Assembly (NCBI RefSeq): GCF_014648595.1
Contig: NZ_BMRK01000002.1
Location: forward strand, 339,736 to 403,735
Reading direction: 5' to 3'
DNA length: 64,000 nucleotides
Source: Nocardioides luteus
Lineage (GTDB): Bacteria; Actinomycetota; Actinomycetes; Propionibacteriales; Nocardioidaceae
The notes under the pieces were generated by a model that was not told where the DNA came from, made no database searches, and was given only the letters and a program-made list of their open reading frames with translations. Made by a program: the position numbers and the translations under genes. Positions 40,743 through 49,705 of this stretch are shown piece after piece. Positions within the stretch are counted from its first letter, which is position 1; each line of letters opens with the position of its first letter.

Positions 40743-42098
40743 TCAGACGCCGGTGACCAGCCAGCGGTCCGATCGCGCGCGCAGGGTCAGCACCACGAAC
40801 CGCGCCCCCATGAAGCCGAACGCGAAGGTCACCCATACCCACACCAGACCGCCGCCCAGTGCGACGGCCAGCGCGACGAGCGGTACGTAGGCGACCAGCG
40901 TCCAGACACCACCCCAGGCCAGATAGCGACCGTCACCCGCGCCGATGAGCACCCCGTCGAGCACGAAGACGACGCCCGCGATCGGCTGGGCGACCGCCGC
41001 CACGATCAGCACCGGCACCAACAGGTCCCGTACCGCCTCGTCGCCGGTGAAGAGTGCGCCGAGGAACGGCGAGACGGCGGCCAGCAGTACGCCGACCACG
41101 ACCCCGATCACGACGCCCCACCACACCATTCGGGCCGTGATCGCCCGGGTCTCCCGGGTGTCTCCCGCTCCGAGCGATCGCCCCGTCAGCGCCTGGGCGG
41201 CGATCGCGATCGCATCGAGCACGAAGGCCAGGAACGTCCACAGCGTGAAGGCGATCTGGTGGGTCGCCAGCCCGACGGCCTGATCACCGACGGTCAGGTG
41301 GGTGACGGCATAGGTCGTGACCAGCAGTGCCGCCCGCAGGGTCAGCGTGCGCACGACGAGCGCCACACCGGCCCGGGCGGCGGCACGGATCCCGGGAGAG
41401 TCCGGTCGCAGCGGCGCGCCCTCGCGGCGGGCGGCCCGCACCACGACGTACGTCAGCAGCCCGGCCGCCAGCACCTGCGCGATCACCGACCCGATCGCGG
41501 AGCCGGCGATCCCCAGGCCAGCGCCGTAGACGAGCGCCACGTTGAGAACGATGTTGAGCACGTTGCCCACGACCGCCGCCACCAACGGGGTCTTGGTGTC
41601 CTGCAGCCCGCGGAGGACACCGGTCGCGGCAAGCATGATCAGCAGCGGTGTCACGCCGAGGACGGCGATGCGGAGGTAGGTCGTCGCTGGGCCGGCCACG
41701 ACATCACCGGCTCCGACCGCGCGACTGAACGGCTCGGCCAGGACCATGACCGGGACCGTGACGACCACCCCGATGATCACGGCGAGCCAGAGCCCGTCGA
41801 TCCCCTGCCGGAGTGCTCCGGCGGTGTCGCCGGCGCCGATGCGACGGGCGACCGATGCTGTCGTGCCGTACGCGAGGAAGACGCAGAGGCCCACGATCGT
41901 CTGGAGCACGACGCCGGCGACCCCGAGTCCGGCGAGCTCACGGGTGCCGAGGTGACCGACGATCGCGGAGTCCGCCAGCAGGAAGAGCGGCTCGGCGACG
42001 AGCGCCAGGAAGGCGGGGATCGCGAGCCGCCAGATCTCTTTGTCGAGGCCTCGGCGGTCCGCCTTCGTGTGGGTCTTCGCGTCCGCCGGATTTGTCAC
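40743..42098 (-). CDS. MATE-family exporter (DinF-like)
   Basis: A 451-aa, 12-helix MATE antiporter that exports small molecules by proton or sodium exchange. The N-terminal half starts EIWRLAIPAFLALVAEPLF with the conserved ADSAIVGHLGTREL. A second, repeated half begins near KTPLVAAVVGNVLNIVLN. I place the start at the GTG at 42096-42098 (VTNPADAK); TAACCT lies 7 nt upstream and there is no ribosome-binding site. A GTG 18 nt upstream is possible. A MATE gene in this position, between rplI and dnaB, is shared with Streptomyces. Confidence 0.85.
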   Translation of the reverse strand: MTNPADAKTHTKADRRGLDKEIWRLAIPAFLALVAEPLFLLADSAIVGHLGTRELAGLGVAGVVLQTIVGLCVFLAYGTTASVARRIGAGDTAGALRQGIDGLWLAVIIGVVVTVPVMVLAEPFSRAVGAGDVVAGPATTYLRIAVLGVTPLLIMLAATGVLRGLQDTKTPLVAAVVGNVLNIVLNVALVYGAGLGIAGSAIGSVIAQVLAAGLLTYVVVRAARREGAPLRPDSPGIRAAARAGVALVVRTLTLRAALLVTTYAVTHLTVGDQAVGLATHQIAFTLWTFLAFVLDAIAIAAQALTGRSLGAGDTRETRAITARMVWWGVVIGVVVGVLLAAVSPFLGALFTGDEAVRDLLVPVLIVAAVAQPIAGVVFVLDGVLIGAGDGRYLAWGGVWTLVAYVPLVALAVALGGGLVWVWVTFAFGFMGARFVVLTLRARSDRWLVTGV

Positions 42099-42154
42099 GA
42101 CGTCAAGGTTAAACACCGTCGCTCGGAAGCGTTGTTCAGGGCAGGTGGAAAACC

Positions 42155-42400
42155 TGTGGAAAACGTCGCTGCGGCGCTATGTCGACAAAACGCCCAAGGG
42201 GGTACGACGATCGCGGCGCTGAACCGGACCGGGGTGCGAACTTTCTTCCGTCCACAACCCGTGGACGGCAAAACCGCAGGTCAGGGCGGCTTAGTTAACG
42301 ACGTTTCACTAGTTATGCACAGGCCTTTCCTCAGGCTGTTCACACAGACCAGGCTCTCGTCCACCGCTATCCCCTGGTTATCCCCAGGGCCTGTGGATAA
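42155..42400. promoter_or_regulatory. Cluster of DnaA-box-like sequences upstream of dnaB
   Basis: In the 470-bp gap before dnaB, TGTGGATAA (42392-42400) is a perfect DnaA box. TTATCCCCA (42378-42386), TTATGCACA (42313-42321) and TGTGGAAAA (42155-42163) each differ at one position. The two rightmost boxes are inverted with a 5-nt gap, and their flanks CAGG/CCTG also pair, forming a dyad. The gap holds no supported gene, and the dnaB promoter must lie between these boxes and 42570. Confidence 0.6.
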
Positions 42401-42570
42401 CTTGCTGTCGCCGATGCGGCGTGCGACGTAGGGTCGCGGAGACTTGAGGCGTCGTCGAGGCGCGGCCAGGGCCTGTCGGGAGCAGGACTGTCGGTGGTCG
42501 CCTCTAGCGTGGGTCCGGAAGGACCGAGTTCACGCCGCCGACGATCCGCAGACCATGGAGGGGCAGAGGA

Positions 42571-44001
42571 ATGAGCGTGACTGAGACCGGCTCGATGGGC
42601 GGTCCGGGCGACTTCCCGGAGCCCCCTTACGAGGAGTGGGGCGACGGCCCCGCGGCGTACGAACCGGGCAACGCCCCGCGCGCGGTCAACGACCGAACCC
42701 CGCCGCAGGACATGGCCGCCGAGCAGGCTGTCCTCGGCTCGATGCTGATCTCGAAGGACGCGATCGCCGACGTCTCCGAGACGCTGCGCGGCACCGACTT
42801 CTACCGCCCGACCCACGAGACCATCTACGACGCGATCATCGACCTCTACGGTCGCGGCGAGCCCGCCGACATGGTCACCGTCGCCGACGAGCTCCGGCGC
42901 AAGGGCGAGCTCGACCGCATCGGCGGCGCGCCCTACCTGCACACCCTCGCGTCCAACGTCCCGATCGCCGCCAACGCGGGCTACTACGGCGAGATCGTCC
43001 GGGAGAAGTCCGTCCTGCGCCGCCTGGTCGAGGCCGGCACCAAGATCGTCCAGATCGGCTACGCCGGCGAGGGCGAGGTCGACAACATCGTCGACGAGGC
43101 CCAGGCCGAGGTCTTCAAGCTCACCGACAAGCGCTCCGGTGAGGACTACTCCCCGCTGGCCGACATCATGGACGGCGTCCTCGACGAGATCGAGGCGATC
43201 TCCAACCGTGAGGCGGGCCTCTACGGCGTTCCCACCGGCTTCGCCGACTTCGACGAGCTCACCAACGGCTTCCACTCCGGCCAGATGATCATCGTCGCGG
43301 CCCGGCCCGCGATGGGTAAGTCGACACTCGCCCTCGACTTCTGCCGCGCGGCCTCGATCCACAACAACCTGACCAGCGTCTTCTTCAGCCTGGAGATGAG
43401 CCGCTCCGAGATCACCATGCGTCTGCTCTCGGCCGAGGCGAAGGTGCCGCTCAACCACATCCGCAACGGCAACATGTCCGACGACGACTGGAACAAGCTC
43501 GCCCGGAAGATGGGTGAGGTCTCCAGCGCGCCGATGTTCATCGACGACAGCCCCAACATGACGATGATGGAGATCCGCAGCAAGGCCCGCCGGCTCAAGC
43601 AGCGCCACGACCTCCGGCTCATCGTCATCGACTACCTCCAGCTGATGAGCTCCGGCAAGAAGGTGGAGTCCCGTCAGCTCGAGGTCTCCGAGTTCTCCCG
43701 CCAGATCAAGCTGCTGGCCAAGGAGCTCGAGGTGCCGATCATCGCGCTCTCCCAGCTCAACCGTGGTTCCGAGCAGCGTGCCGACAAGCGCCCCGCCGTC
43801 TCCGACCTGCGTGAGTCGGGATCGCTCGAGCAGGACGCCGACATGGTCGTCCTCCTCCACCGCGACGACGTCTACGAGAAGGAGTCGACCCGACCCGGCG
43901 AGGCCGACGTCATCATCGCCAAGCACCGCAACGGCCCCACCCGCGACCTCGTCGTCGCCTTCCAGGGCCACTACAGCCGCTTCGTCGACATGGCCCACTG
44001 A
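42571..44001 (+). CDS. dnaB: Replicative DNA helicase DnaB
   Basis: Hexameric replicative helicase of 476 aa. The N-terminal domain starts PPQDMAAEQAVLGSMLISKD. The RecA-like C-terminal domain has Walker A ARPAMGKSTLA near residue 245, Walker B LIVIDYLQLM near 352, and the C-terminal arginine finger and helicase motifs (IALSQLNRGSEQRADKRP, DLRESGSLEQDADMV). No intein is present, although actinobacterial DnaB often carries one. GAGGAATG gives a close Shine-Dalgarno sequence. Confidence 0.96.
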   Translation: MSVTETGSMGGPGDFPEPPYEEWGDGPAAYEPGNAPRAVNDRTPPQDMAAEQAVLGSMLISKDAIADVSETLRGTDFYRPTHETIYDAIIDLYGRGEPADMVTVADELRRKGELDRIGGAPYLHTLASNVPIAANAGYYGEIVREKSVLRRLVEAGTKIVQIGYAGEGEVDNIVDEAQAEVFKLTDKRSGEDYSPLADIMDGVLDEIEAISNREAGLYGVPTGFADFDELTNGFHSGQMIIVAARPAMGKSTLALDFCRAASIHNNLTSVFFSLEMSRSEITMRLLSAEAKVPLNHIRNGNMSDDDWNKLARKMGEVSSAPMFIDDSPNMTMMEIRSKARRLKQRHDLRLIVIDYLQLMSSGKKVESRQLEVSEFSRQIKLLAKELEVPIIALSQLNRGSEQRADKRPAVSDLRESGSLEQDADMVVLLHRDDVYEKESTRPGEADVIIAKHRNGPTRDLVVAFQGHYSRFVDMAH

Positions 44002-44083
44002 CAACGCTCGTGTCGTCGAGATGCGGTGAGGATCGCCGCTAACCTCAGGTCACACCCCTGACGGCTCGGCGAAGGAGACGGTG

Positions 44084-45430
44084 ATGCGACGACTGGTTGC
44101 GTGGATCTTGGCGGCGGGGCTGACGGCCTCGTTGGCGACCCTCCCGGCGAGCCCGGCCTCAGCGGAGGTCGCACCCAAGAGGTGTGACCTGCCGACGTCG
44201 GCAGGGACCTTCGACACCGCGACGCCCGGCCAGCAGCGGCTCGACGCCGACCAGGTCGGACGAGCCGTCGATCTGCTCAGCACGCGCCTGCGCCTCTCGG
44301 TCAAGATCTTCCGCAACAACTGCCTCGTCGCCAAGAGCCGGCTCGACGATCTCGGTTCGTCGGTCCACAACAACGCCTGGAGCGTGACCAAGTCGGTGAC
44401 CTCGCTGCTGACCGGCATCGCGGTCGGCGACGGGAGGCTCCGTCTCGACGACCCAATCGGCCGCCACCTCCCTGACGGGCCGGGCTGGGGCGACAAAGCC
44501 CACCGCGCCATCACGGTGCGACAGCTCCTGACCCAGACCAGCGGCGCTCGGCAATCGATCCTCGCCGAGGCCGGCAGCCTCGGCGTGGACCCCAACCTCG
44601 CCCGGGAAGCGCTCGCCCAGCCGCTCGTCCACGACCCCGGCACCAGGTTCCAGTACTCCCAGCTCGGCCCGGCGCTGCTTGCGTACGTCGTCCAGCGGGC
44701 CGTCGGGGAAGACCTGGTGAGCTTCGCCCAGAAGCGTCTGTTCGGTCCGATCGGCATCACCGAAGACAGCTACTTCTGGCTGCGCGACCGGTCCGGTCTC
44801 GCCTACGGCTACAGCAACCTGTTCCTCGATCCGGACCAGCTGGCACGGCTCGGTCTGCTGATGAGCAACGAGGGTCGCTGGCGCGGCACCCAGGTCGTCC
44901 CGAAGGCGTACGTCGCGGCCGTCAGCCGCGCGACCACGACCAACGGCTGCTACGGACTCCTCTTCTGGACCAACCGCGGCGAGTCCTGCACCGGGGCCGA
45001 CATCCCAGGCGCTCAGACCGTGGATCGTCGCGCCATCCCGTCAGCTCCGGTCGACACCTACGAGATGAACGGCACCGGTGGTCAGCTCGTCGTGATGATC
45101 CCGAGCCTGGAGATGACGGTGGTGACGACCGGCTACTTCGGCAGCATCGCGCTGGACCCGCCGGTCCTGCTCGGCTCGACACCCGACGAGATGCAGTGGA
45201 CGTTCTTCCGCGAGCTGATGGCCGCGGTCGAGGACGTCGAGGTCGCCGACCCCGGGCCCTACCCCGGTGATCCGATCAGTCTCGACGTGGACCCAAGGAA
45301 CTATCTGGACCCGTCGGTGCTGCTCAGCGACCTGGTGACCACCCCCCACTGCAACGTGGTGTTCTGCGACGGCACCGTCCCGACGAAGGGGCTCGTGCAG
45401 AACGTCCAGGCTCTTCCGGGCCTCCTTTAG
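44084..45430 (+). CDS. Secreted beta-lactamase-family serine hydrolase
   Basis: A 448-aa protein with a signal peptide ending near ASAEVAP and a class C beta-lactamase/DD-peptidase fold. The SxxK motif is S100-V-T-K103 (NAWSVTKSVTSLL), a Tyr motif YSQ lies near 190 (RFQYSQLGPALLAYV), and a probable third motif is NGTGGQ near 325. Such proteins include esterases and DD-carboxypeptidases; true beta-lactamase activity is not implied. The ATG at 44084 has AAGGAG 6 nt upstream; the GTG one codon earlier is less likely. Monocistronic after dnaB. Confidence 0.82.
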   Translation: MRRLVAWILAAGLTASLATLPASPASAEVAPKRCDLPTSAGTFDTATPGQQRLDADQVGRAVDLLSTRLRLSVKIFRNNCLVAKSRLDDLGSSVHNNAWSVTKSVTSLLTGIAVGDGRLRLDDPIGRHLPDGPGWGDKAHRAITVRQLLTQTSGARQSILAEAGSLGVDPNLAREALAQPLVHDPGTRFQYSQLGPALLAYVVQRAVGEDLVSFAQKRLFGPIGITEDSYFWLRDRSGLAYGYSNLFLDPDQLARLGLLMSNEGRWRGTQVVPKAYVAAVSRATTTNGCYGLLFWTNRGESCTGADIPGAQTVDRRAIPSAPVDTYEMNGTGGQLVVMIPSLEMTVVTTGYFGSIALDPPVLLGSTPDEMQWTFFRELMAAVEDVEVADPGPYPGDPISLDVDPRNYLDPSVLLSDLVTTPHCNVVFCDGTVPTKGLVQNVQALPGLL

Positions 45431-45460
45431 TGGTCGATAAACCGATTGCTTTCCTAGAGC

Positions 45461-45495
45461 TCCTAGGTTGAGGCTAGAGCCTCAAGGAACTAGGA
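45461..45495. promoter_or_regulatory. Nested palindrome upstream of the tetR gene
   Basis: TTGAGGC (45468-45474) and GCCTCAA (45479-45485) are perfect arms around TAGA. They are flanked by outer arms TCCTAG (45461) and CTAGGA (to 45495). The block lies immediately before the ribosome-binding site of the TetR gene, fitting an autoregulatory operator. Confidence 0.6.
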
Positions 45496-45501
45496 GGTCG
45501 C

Positions 45502-46095
45502 ATGCCGCGAGCGGGATTGACCGTGGAGCGCGTCACGATCGCGGGCGCAGAGCTGGCGGACGAGGCAGGCTTCGATCAGGTGACGATGTCGCAGGTGGCT
45601 CGGCGGCTGGGCGTGAAGGACGCGAGCCTCTACTCCCATGTCCGGAACCTGCAGGAGCTGCGTGGCCGGATCGCGCTGCTGGCGGCTGACGAGAAGACGA
45701 TCCGCATCGCCGAGGCGGTGGCGGGCCGGGCAGGAAGAGATGCGCTCGTCGCGTACGCCAACGCCTGGCGGGGCTACGCCCACGAGCACCCCGGTCGCTA
45801 CCTGGCGACGCAGACCCCGGTCCCGATCGACCCCGACCTGGCGGCCGACGCGCCCGGGCCACGGCGCGCGATCGAGCTCACCTACGGCATGCTGCGCGGC
45901 TACGGGCTCGCCGAGCCCGACCTGACCGACGCGGTCCGGCTGCTGCGAAGCACCTTCCACGGGTTCGTCGCCCTGGAAGCGGCGAACGGCTTCGGGCACT
46001 CGCGATCGACGCAGGAGTCCTGGGGTCGTTCCCTCGAAGCGCTGCACGTCCTCCTGGAGCAATGGCCCACGTCTGATCGAGGAGATCACCCATGA
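45502..46095 (+). CDS. TetR-family transcriptional regulator (WHG-type C-terminal domain)
   Basis: A 197-aa regulator. The N-terminal helix-turn-helix includes FDQVTMSQVARRLGVKDASLY and SHVRNLQELRGR. The C-terminal domain, with HEHPGRYLATQTP and LLRSTFHGFVALEAANGFG, is the TetR_C WHG type found in this subfamily. AGGAGG precedes the ATG. It overlaps the downstream alpha/beta hydrolase by 4 nt (ATGA), so regulator and hydrolase form one self-regulated unit. Confidence 0.88.
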   Translation: MPRAGLTVERVTIAGAELADEAGFDQVTMSQVARRLGVKDASLYSHVRNLQELRGRIALLAADEKTIRIAEAVAGRAGRDALVAYANAWRGYAHEHPGRYLATQTPVPIDPDLAADAPGPRRAIELTYGMLRGYGLAEPDLTDAVRLLRSTFHGFVALEAANGFGHSRSTQESWGRSLEALHVLLEQWPTSDRGDHP

Positions 46096-46934
46096 CCACG
46101 CCGACCGTCGACACCCTGCGAGCGAGCGGTGCGACCATCCACTACGAGGTACGCGGAAGCGGCCCGATCCTGCTGCTGATCGCCGGCGGGACCGGAGGAG
46201 CGGCCTCGTTCGCCGACGTCGTCGAGGACCTCGCCACCGACCACACGGTCGTGACCTATGACCCGCGCGGCATCGGTCGCAGCCCCTTGGACCACGCCGA
46301 CGCCGAGCAGCATGTCGCCGAGCATGCCGAGGACGCCTTTCGCCTGCTCGAGCTGCTGGCGCCCGGCGAGGAAGCCCGGGTCTTCGGCAGCAGCTCGGGC
46401 GCGATCGCGGCGCTGCACCTGGCCACCGCCCACCCCGAGCGGATCGCCCGTGTCGTGGCCCACGAGCCGCCGGTCGTCGAGGTGCTCCCTGACGCGGCCG
46501 ACCACCGTGCGCTCGTCGCCCGCGTACGTGAGACGTTCCGCACCGAGGGCCTCCAGCCTGCGATGGCAGTGTTCGCCGCGGGCGTCTCGGGTGACCGCGC
46601 CGATGAGCAGCGGCCCCAGCCCGAGCTCCCGCCGCGAGCCGCCGAGCGGGTCGCGCGGTCGATGGCGGATCTGCCGTACTTCGTCGGACAGATCGTGCCC
46701 AGGTTCATGTCCTACGTCCCGGACCTGCCTCGACTGGAACGACTCTCGGAACGCCTCGTGGTCGCCGCAGGGGAGGACTCGCACGGCGAGCTGCCCTACC
46801 GCGCGGCATCGGTCCTGGCTGAGCGGACCGGTGCGCCGCTGCAGCTCTTCCCGGGCGGACACATCGGCCTGACCACGCATCCCGAAGAGTTCGGTGCGCG
46901 TCTCCGGGGAGTGCTCACGACCCCGGCCCGGTAG
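46092..46934 (+). CDS. Alpha/beta hydrolase
   Basis: A 280-aa alpha/beta-hydrolase. The oxyanion strand is LLLIAGGTGGAASF, a DPRGIG loop follows, and the nucleophile elbow is FGSSSGAIAALH (Ser near residue 100). A late His occurs in GGHIGLTTHPEEF near 257. Substrate unknown; regulated by the co-transcribed TetR protein upstream, which suggests it handles the inducer of that repressor. Confidence 0.82.
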   Translation: MTTPTVDTLRASGATIHYEVRGSGPILLLIAGGTGGAASFADVVEDLATDHTVVTYDPRGIGRSPLDHADAEQHVAEHAEDAFRLLELLAPGEEARVFGSSSGAIAALHLATAHPERIARVVAHEPPVVEVLPDAADHRALVARVRETFRTEGLQPAMAVFAAGVSGDRADEQRPQPELPPRAAERVARSMADLPYFVGQIVPRFMSYVPDLPRLERLSERLVVAAGEDSHGELPYRAASVLAERTGAPLQLFPGGHIGLTTHPEEFGARLRGVLTTPAR

Positions 46935-46955
46935 GGACGGAAGGCGCTGACCCGG

Positions 46956-47285
46956 TCACGCCGGCCCATGGCGTTGGGTCAGCCATCCCGGCAGATCGCC
47001 GACCGGTCCGTCGCCGGCCACCTCGGCGAGCGACTCGACCATCACATCGAACCGGTCGGCGCCGAGCTGGCGCCGCCAGCGCTCCATGACGCGTTCGAAG
47101 CCGACCTCGCTCGCCGAGAGGAACGGCTCCGCCCGATCCGTACGCTGCAGAAGCATTGCTCGCCTGTCGCCGGGGTCCGGCTCGCGAAAGACGTAGCCCG
47201 CCTTCTCCAGGCTCGCCGCGGTCTTGGCGGCAGCCTGCTTCGAGACGCCGAGGCGCTGACCCAGCTGCGCGCTGGTCAGAGCGGA
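46956..47285 (-). pseudogene. MarR-family regulator remnant lacking its 5' end
   Basis: About 110 residues of the C-terminal part of a MarR regulator: the recognition helix region LTSAQLGQRLGVSKQAAAKT, the wing GYVFREPDPGDRRAMLLQ, and the C-terminal dimerisation helices down to a normal stop at 46956. The N-terminal helices expected before LTSAQLG are missing. At that point the sequence becomes a fragment of another gene on the opposite strand. A longer frame read through the junction gives non-family sequence. Confidence 0.65.
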
Positions 47286-47522
47286 CCGCTGCACACGTTC
47301 GACGTCGAGCAGATCTGGCACCTCGAAACTGGGACGGCGACGATCGACGTGGACTCCGATCGTGTCGAGCTCGCGGCAGGCGACACCCTCGTCATCCCGA
47401 CCGACGTCTCTCGGCGGATCCACTCCGACTCCGACACTACCTTCGTCGTGAGCGGCTCCGCGAGCGGACAGGCGTCCACCTCAGAAGGAGCCGCACCTGT
47501 CTCGCCGCCGTGGATCCGGTGA
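47280..47522 (+). pseudogene. Cupin-domain remnant lacking its 5' end
   Basis: About 80 residues resembling the second half of a cupin barrel: HTFDVEQIWHLETGTATIDV, the acidic-to-Gly turn LAAGDTLVIPTDVSRRIH, and a last strand TTFVVSG, ending at a normal stop. The first cupin strands are missing, and the fragment abuts the MarR remnant head to head at about 47.28 kb. Confidence 0.6.
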
Positions 47523-47540
47523 TCCTGAGAGGGTCCGCCC

Positions 47541-47981
47541 TCAGCCGACCGCCCGCTTCACCAGCTCGGTGAGCTTCTCCTCGACAGCCGGGTTCATCGC
47601 AGTGACGGCGAAGACGGTCGGCCAGATGTCGCCGTCGTCGAGGTTGGCCCGCTCCTCGAAGCCGATCTCGGCATAGCGCATCTTGAACTTCGCGGCGTAC
47701 TTGTAGAAGAGCACGATCTTGCCGTCCGCGTTGGCGTAGGCGGGCATGCCGTACCAGGTCTTCGGCGCCAGGTCGGGGGCGTGGGTGGTGACGATGCGGT
47801 GGAGCGCCTCGCCGATCTCGCGGTCGGTGCCCTCCATCCCCTCGATCTTTCCGAGGCAGTCCGCGCGGTCGGCCTCGGCCTTCTTGCTGCCGGAGCCGCG
47901 CTTGGCGGCGGTCCGGCGCTCGGCCGCCGCCTCCTTCATCGCGGCCTTCTCCTCGTCGGTGAACGTGCTGCTCTTCGCCAT
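47541..47981 (-). CDS. DUF1801-family protein
   Basis: A 146-aa protein with a basic, Lys-rich N-terminal extension (FTDEEKAAMKEAAAERRTAA) and a DUF1801 (YdhG-like) domain: IVTTHAPDLAPKTWYGMPAY, followed by GKIVLFYKYAAKFKMRYAEIG. Members of this fold are small alpha/beta proteins, sometimes called iron-chaperone-like, without a settled function. Its stop lies 18 bp from the cupin remnant. Start ATG at 47979-47981 with AGGAAGG upstream. Confidence 0.78.
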   Translation of the reverse strand: MAKSSTFTDEEKAAMKEAAAERRTAAKRGSGSKKAEADRADCLGKIEGMEGTDREIGEALHRIVTTHAPDLAPKTWYGMPAYANADGKIVLFYKYAAKFKMRYAEIGFEERANLDDGDIWPTVFAVTAMNPAVEEKLTELVKRAVG

Positions 47982-48076
47982 CGGTCTTCCTTCCTCTCAG
48001 GTCCGTTGGGTCGAGCGTAGAAAGACCGACACCTCGTACGCTTCTTCGTTCCTGATCAGTCGACGGAGCTGCGGAG

Positions 48077-49525
48077 TCAGCCGCCGTTGACTCCGGCCGC
48101 GATCCGGTCGCCGATGGTCTTGTCGATGTTGCGCCAGTAGTCGATCGCGCGGGCGAGCACCTTCTCGGAGACGCCGTCGGAGAGATGGCCGACCACGTTG
48201 GAGACCAGGCGGTCGCGGGCGGCGTCGTCGAGCACCTCGCGGACGAGCGTGCCGGCCTGGCCCCAGTCGTCGTCATCGCGCCGCAGCGTGTAGGCCGTAC
48301 GCACCATCTCGCCGTCGCTGGCCCACACCGCGGCCTCGGGATAGCGCTCCGGGTCGGCCGCGGCGCCGCCGTAGGAGTTGGGTGCGTAGACGGGGTCGGT
48401 GACGTTCTGCGTACGCATCGCGCCGTCCTTGGAGTAGCTGTGGATCGGCACCTTCGGCTCGTTCACCGGGATCTGCTGGTAGTTGACGCCGAGCCGCGCA
48501 CGGTGCGCGTCGGCGTAGGAGAACCCGCGCGCGAGCAGCATCTTGTCGGGGCTGAGGCCGGTGCCGGGGACCATGTTGTTCGGCTGGAACGCGACCTGCT
48601 CCATCTCGGTGTGGTAGTCGGTGACGTTGCGGTCCAGCGTCATCTTCCCGACCTCGATCAGCGGGTAGTCGCCGTGCGGCCACACCTTGGTCAGGTCGAA
48701 CGGGTTGAACCGGTAGGTGGCGGCGTCCTCGTACGGCATGATCTGCATGTGCAGCGTCCATGACGGGTGGTCGCCGGCCTCGATCGAGTCGTAGAGGTCG
48801 CGCTGGTGGTAGTCGCTGTCCGCCCCGGCGAGGTGGTCGGCCTCCTCCTGGGTCAGGAACTCGATGCCCTGGTCGGTCTTGAAGTGGTACTTCACCCAGA
48901 ACCGTTCGTCGGCGGCGTTGACCCACATGTAGGTGTGGCTGGAGTAGCCGTTCATGTGGCGCCAGGTCTTCGGGATGCCGCGGTCGCCCATCAGCCAGGC
49001 GACCTGGTGCGCCGACTCGGGGGAGAGGGTCCAGAAGTCCCACTGCATGTCGTGGTCACGCAGGTTGTTCGCCGCGCGCCGCTTCTGGGAGCGGATGAAG
49101 TGCTGGAACTTCATCGGGTCACGTACGAAGAAGACCGGCGTGTTGTTGCCGACCATGTCGAAGTTGCCCTCGCTCGTGTAGAACTTCAGCGCGAACCCAC
49201 GGGGGTCGCGCCAGGTGTCGGGGCTGCCTCGCTCGCCGGCCACCGTGGAGAACCTGGCCACCAGCTCCGTCGTCGTCCCGGGCTGGAAGACGGCGGCCTT
49301 GGTGTAGGCACTGACGTCCGCGGTGACCTCGAACCGGCCGTACGCGCCGCCGCCCTTCGCGTGCGGCTGCCGCTCGGGGATGCGCTCCCGGTTGAACTGC
49401 GCCATCTGCTCGATCAGGTAGTGGTCCTGGAGCAGGATCGGCCCGTTCGGGCCGACGGTGAGCGAGTGCTCGTCGCTCGCCACCGGGATCCCGGCGTCGG
49501 TGGTCGTGGGCTTCTGGTCCGTCAT
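48077..49525 (-). CDS. katA: Monofunctional heme catalase
   Basis: Clade-3-type small-subunit catalase of 482 aa. The distal His55 lies in [18 protein letters not shown], the catalytic Asn in [16 protein letters not shown] near 127-128, and the proximal heme Tyr in [15 protein letters not shown]. It decomposes hydrogen peroxide in the cytosol. I start at the ATG at 49523-49525, because GAGGAGG lies 8 nt upstream and [15 protein letters not shown] is a typical start. A frame extension upstream has no ribosome-binding site. No adjacent fur-type gene is seen. Confidence 0.95.
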   Translation of the reverse strand: MTDQKPTTTDAGIPVASDEHSLTVGPNGPILLQDHYLIEQMAQFNRERIPERQPHAKGGGAYGRFEVTADVSAYTKAAVFQPGTTTELVARFSTVAGERGSPDTWRDPRGFALKFYTSEGNFDMVGNNTPVFFVRDPMKFQHFIRSQKRRAANNLRDHDMQWDFWTLSPESAHQVAWLMGDRGIPKTWRHMNGYSSHTYMWVNAADERFWVKYHFKTDQGIEFLTQEEADHLAGADSDYHQRDLYDSIEAGDHPSWTLHMQIMPYEDAATYRFNPFDLTKVWPHGDYPLIEVGKMTLDRNVTDYHTEMEQVAFQPNNMVPGTGLSPDKMLLARGFSYADAHRARLGVNYQQIPVNEPKVPIHSYSKDGAMRTQNVTDPVYAPNSYGGAAADPERYPEAAVWASDGEMVRTAYTLRRDDDDWGQAGTLVREVLDDAARDRLVSNVVGHLSDGVSEKVLARAIDYWRNIDKTIGDRIAAGVNGG

Positions 49526-49682
49526 GCTGGTGCCTCCTCGAGCGACATGGAAGTCGCGGCGTCGCACTCGCTCCGTCAGGAGCGTCCACGGTCACTGCCA
49601 CCGTGCGCCCCCGTCTGACACCTGTCAAGGTACCCAGCCGAGGACGGGACCAGCACCGACGAAAGTCCCATACGCTCGTCCC

Positions 49683-49699
49683 ATACGTTCGTATAGGAT
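49683..49699. promoter_or_regulatory. Palindromic operator overlapping a leaderless promoter
   Basis: ATACGTTCGTAT (49683-49694) is a perfect palindrome. A degenerate related copy (CATACGCTCGT) precedes it by 13 bp. TAGGAT (49694-49699) ends 6 nt before the GTG of the CPBP gene. The TetR gene downstream is the obvious candidate regulator. Confidence 0.6.
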
Positions 49700-49705
49700 C
49701 GACCC

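Noticed and set aside
42117-42570. Gap before dnaB considered as the chromosomal origin
   Set aside because: Only about four DnaA-like boxes, no dnaA/dnaN neighbours and no AT-rich unwinding element; the real origin should lie left of parB.
42571-44001. dnaB checked for an intein
   Set aside because: The gene is of normal length, 476 codons, and Walker A and downstream motifs are uninterrupted.
44084-45430. Serine hydrolase considered as an antibiotic-resistance beta-lactamase
   Set aside because: The fold and SxxK motif are shared with many esterases and DD-peptidases, so resistance cannot be claimed from sequence alone.
47437-48276. Minus-strand frame running from the cupin remnant through the DUF1801 gene
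   Set aside because: It is the out-of-frame shadow of DUF1801 and the katA 3' end; the DUF1801 frame has a start, ribosome-binding site and family motifs.
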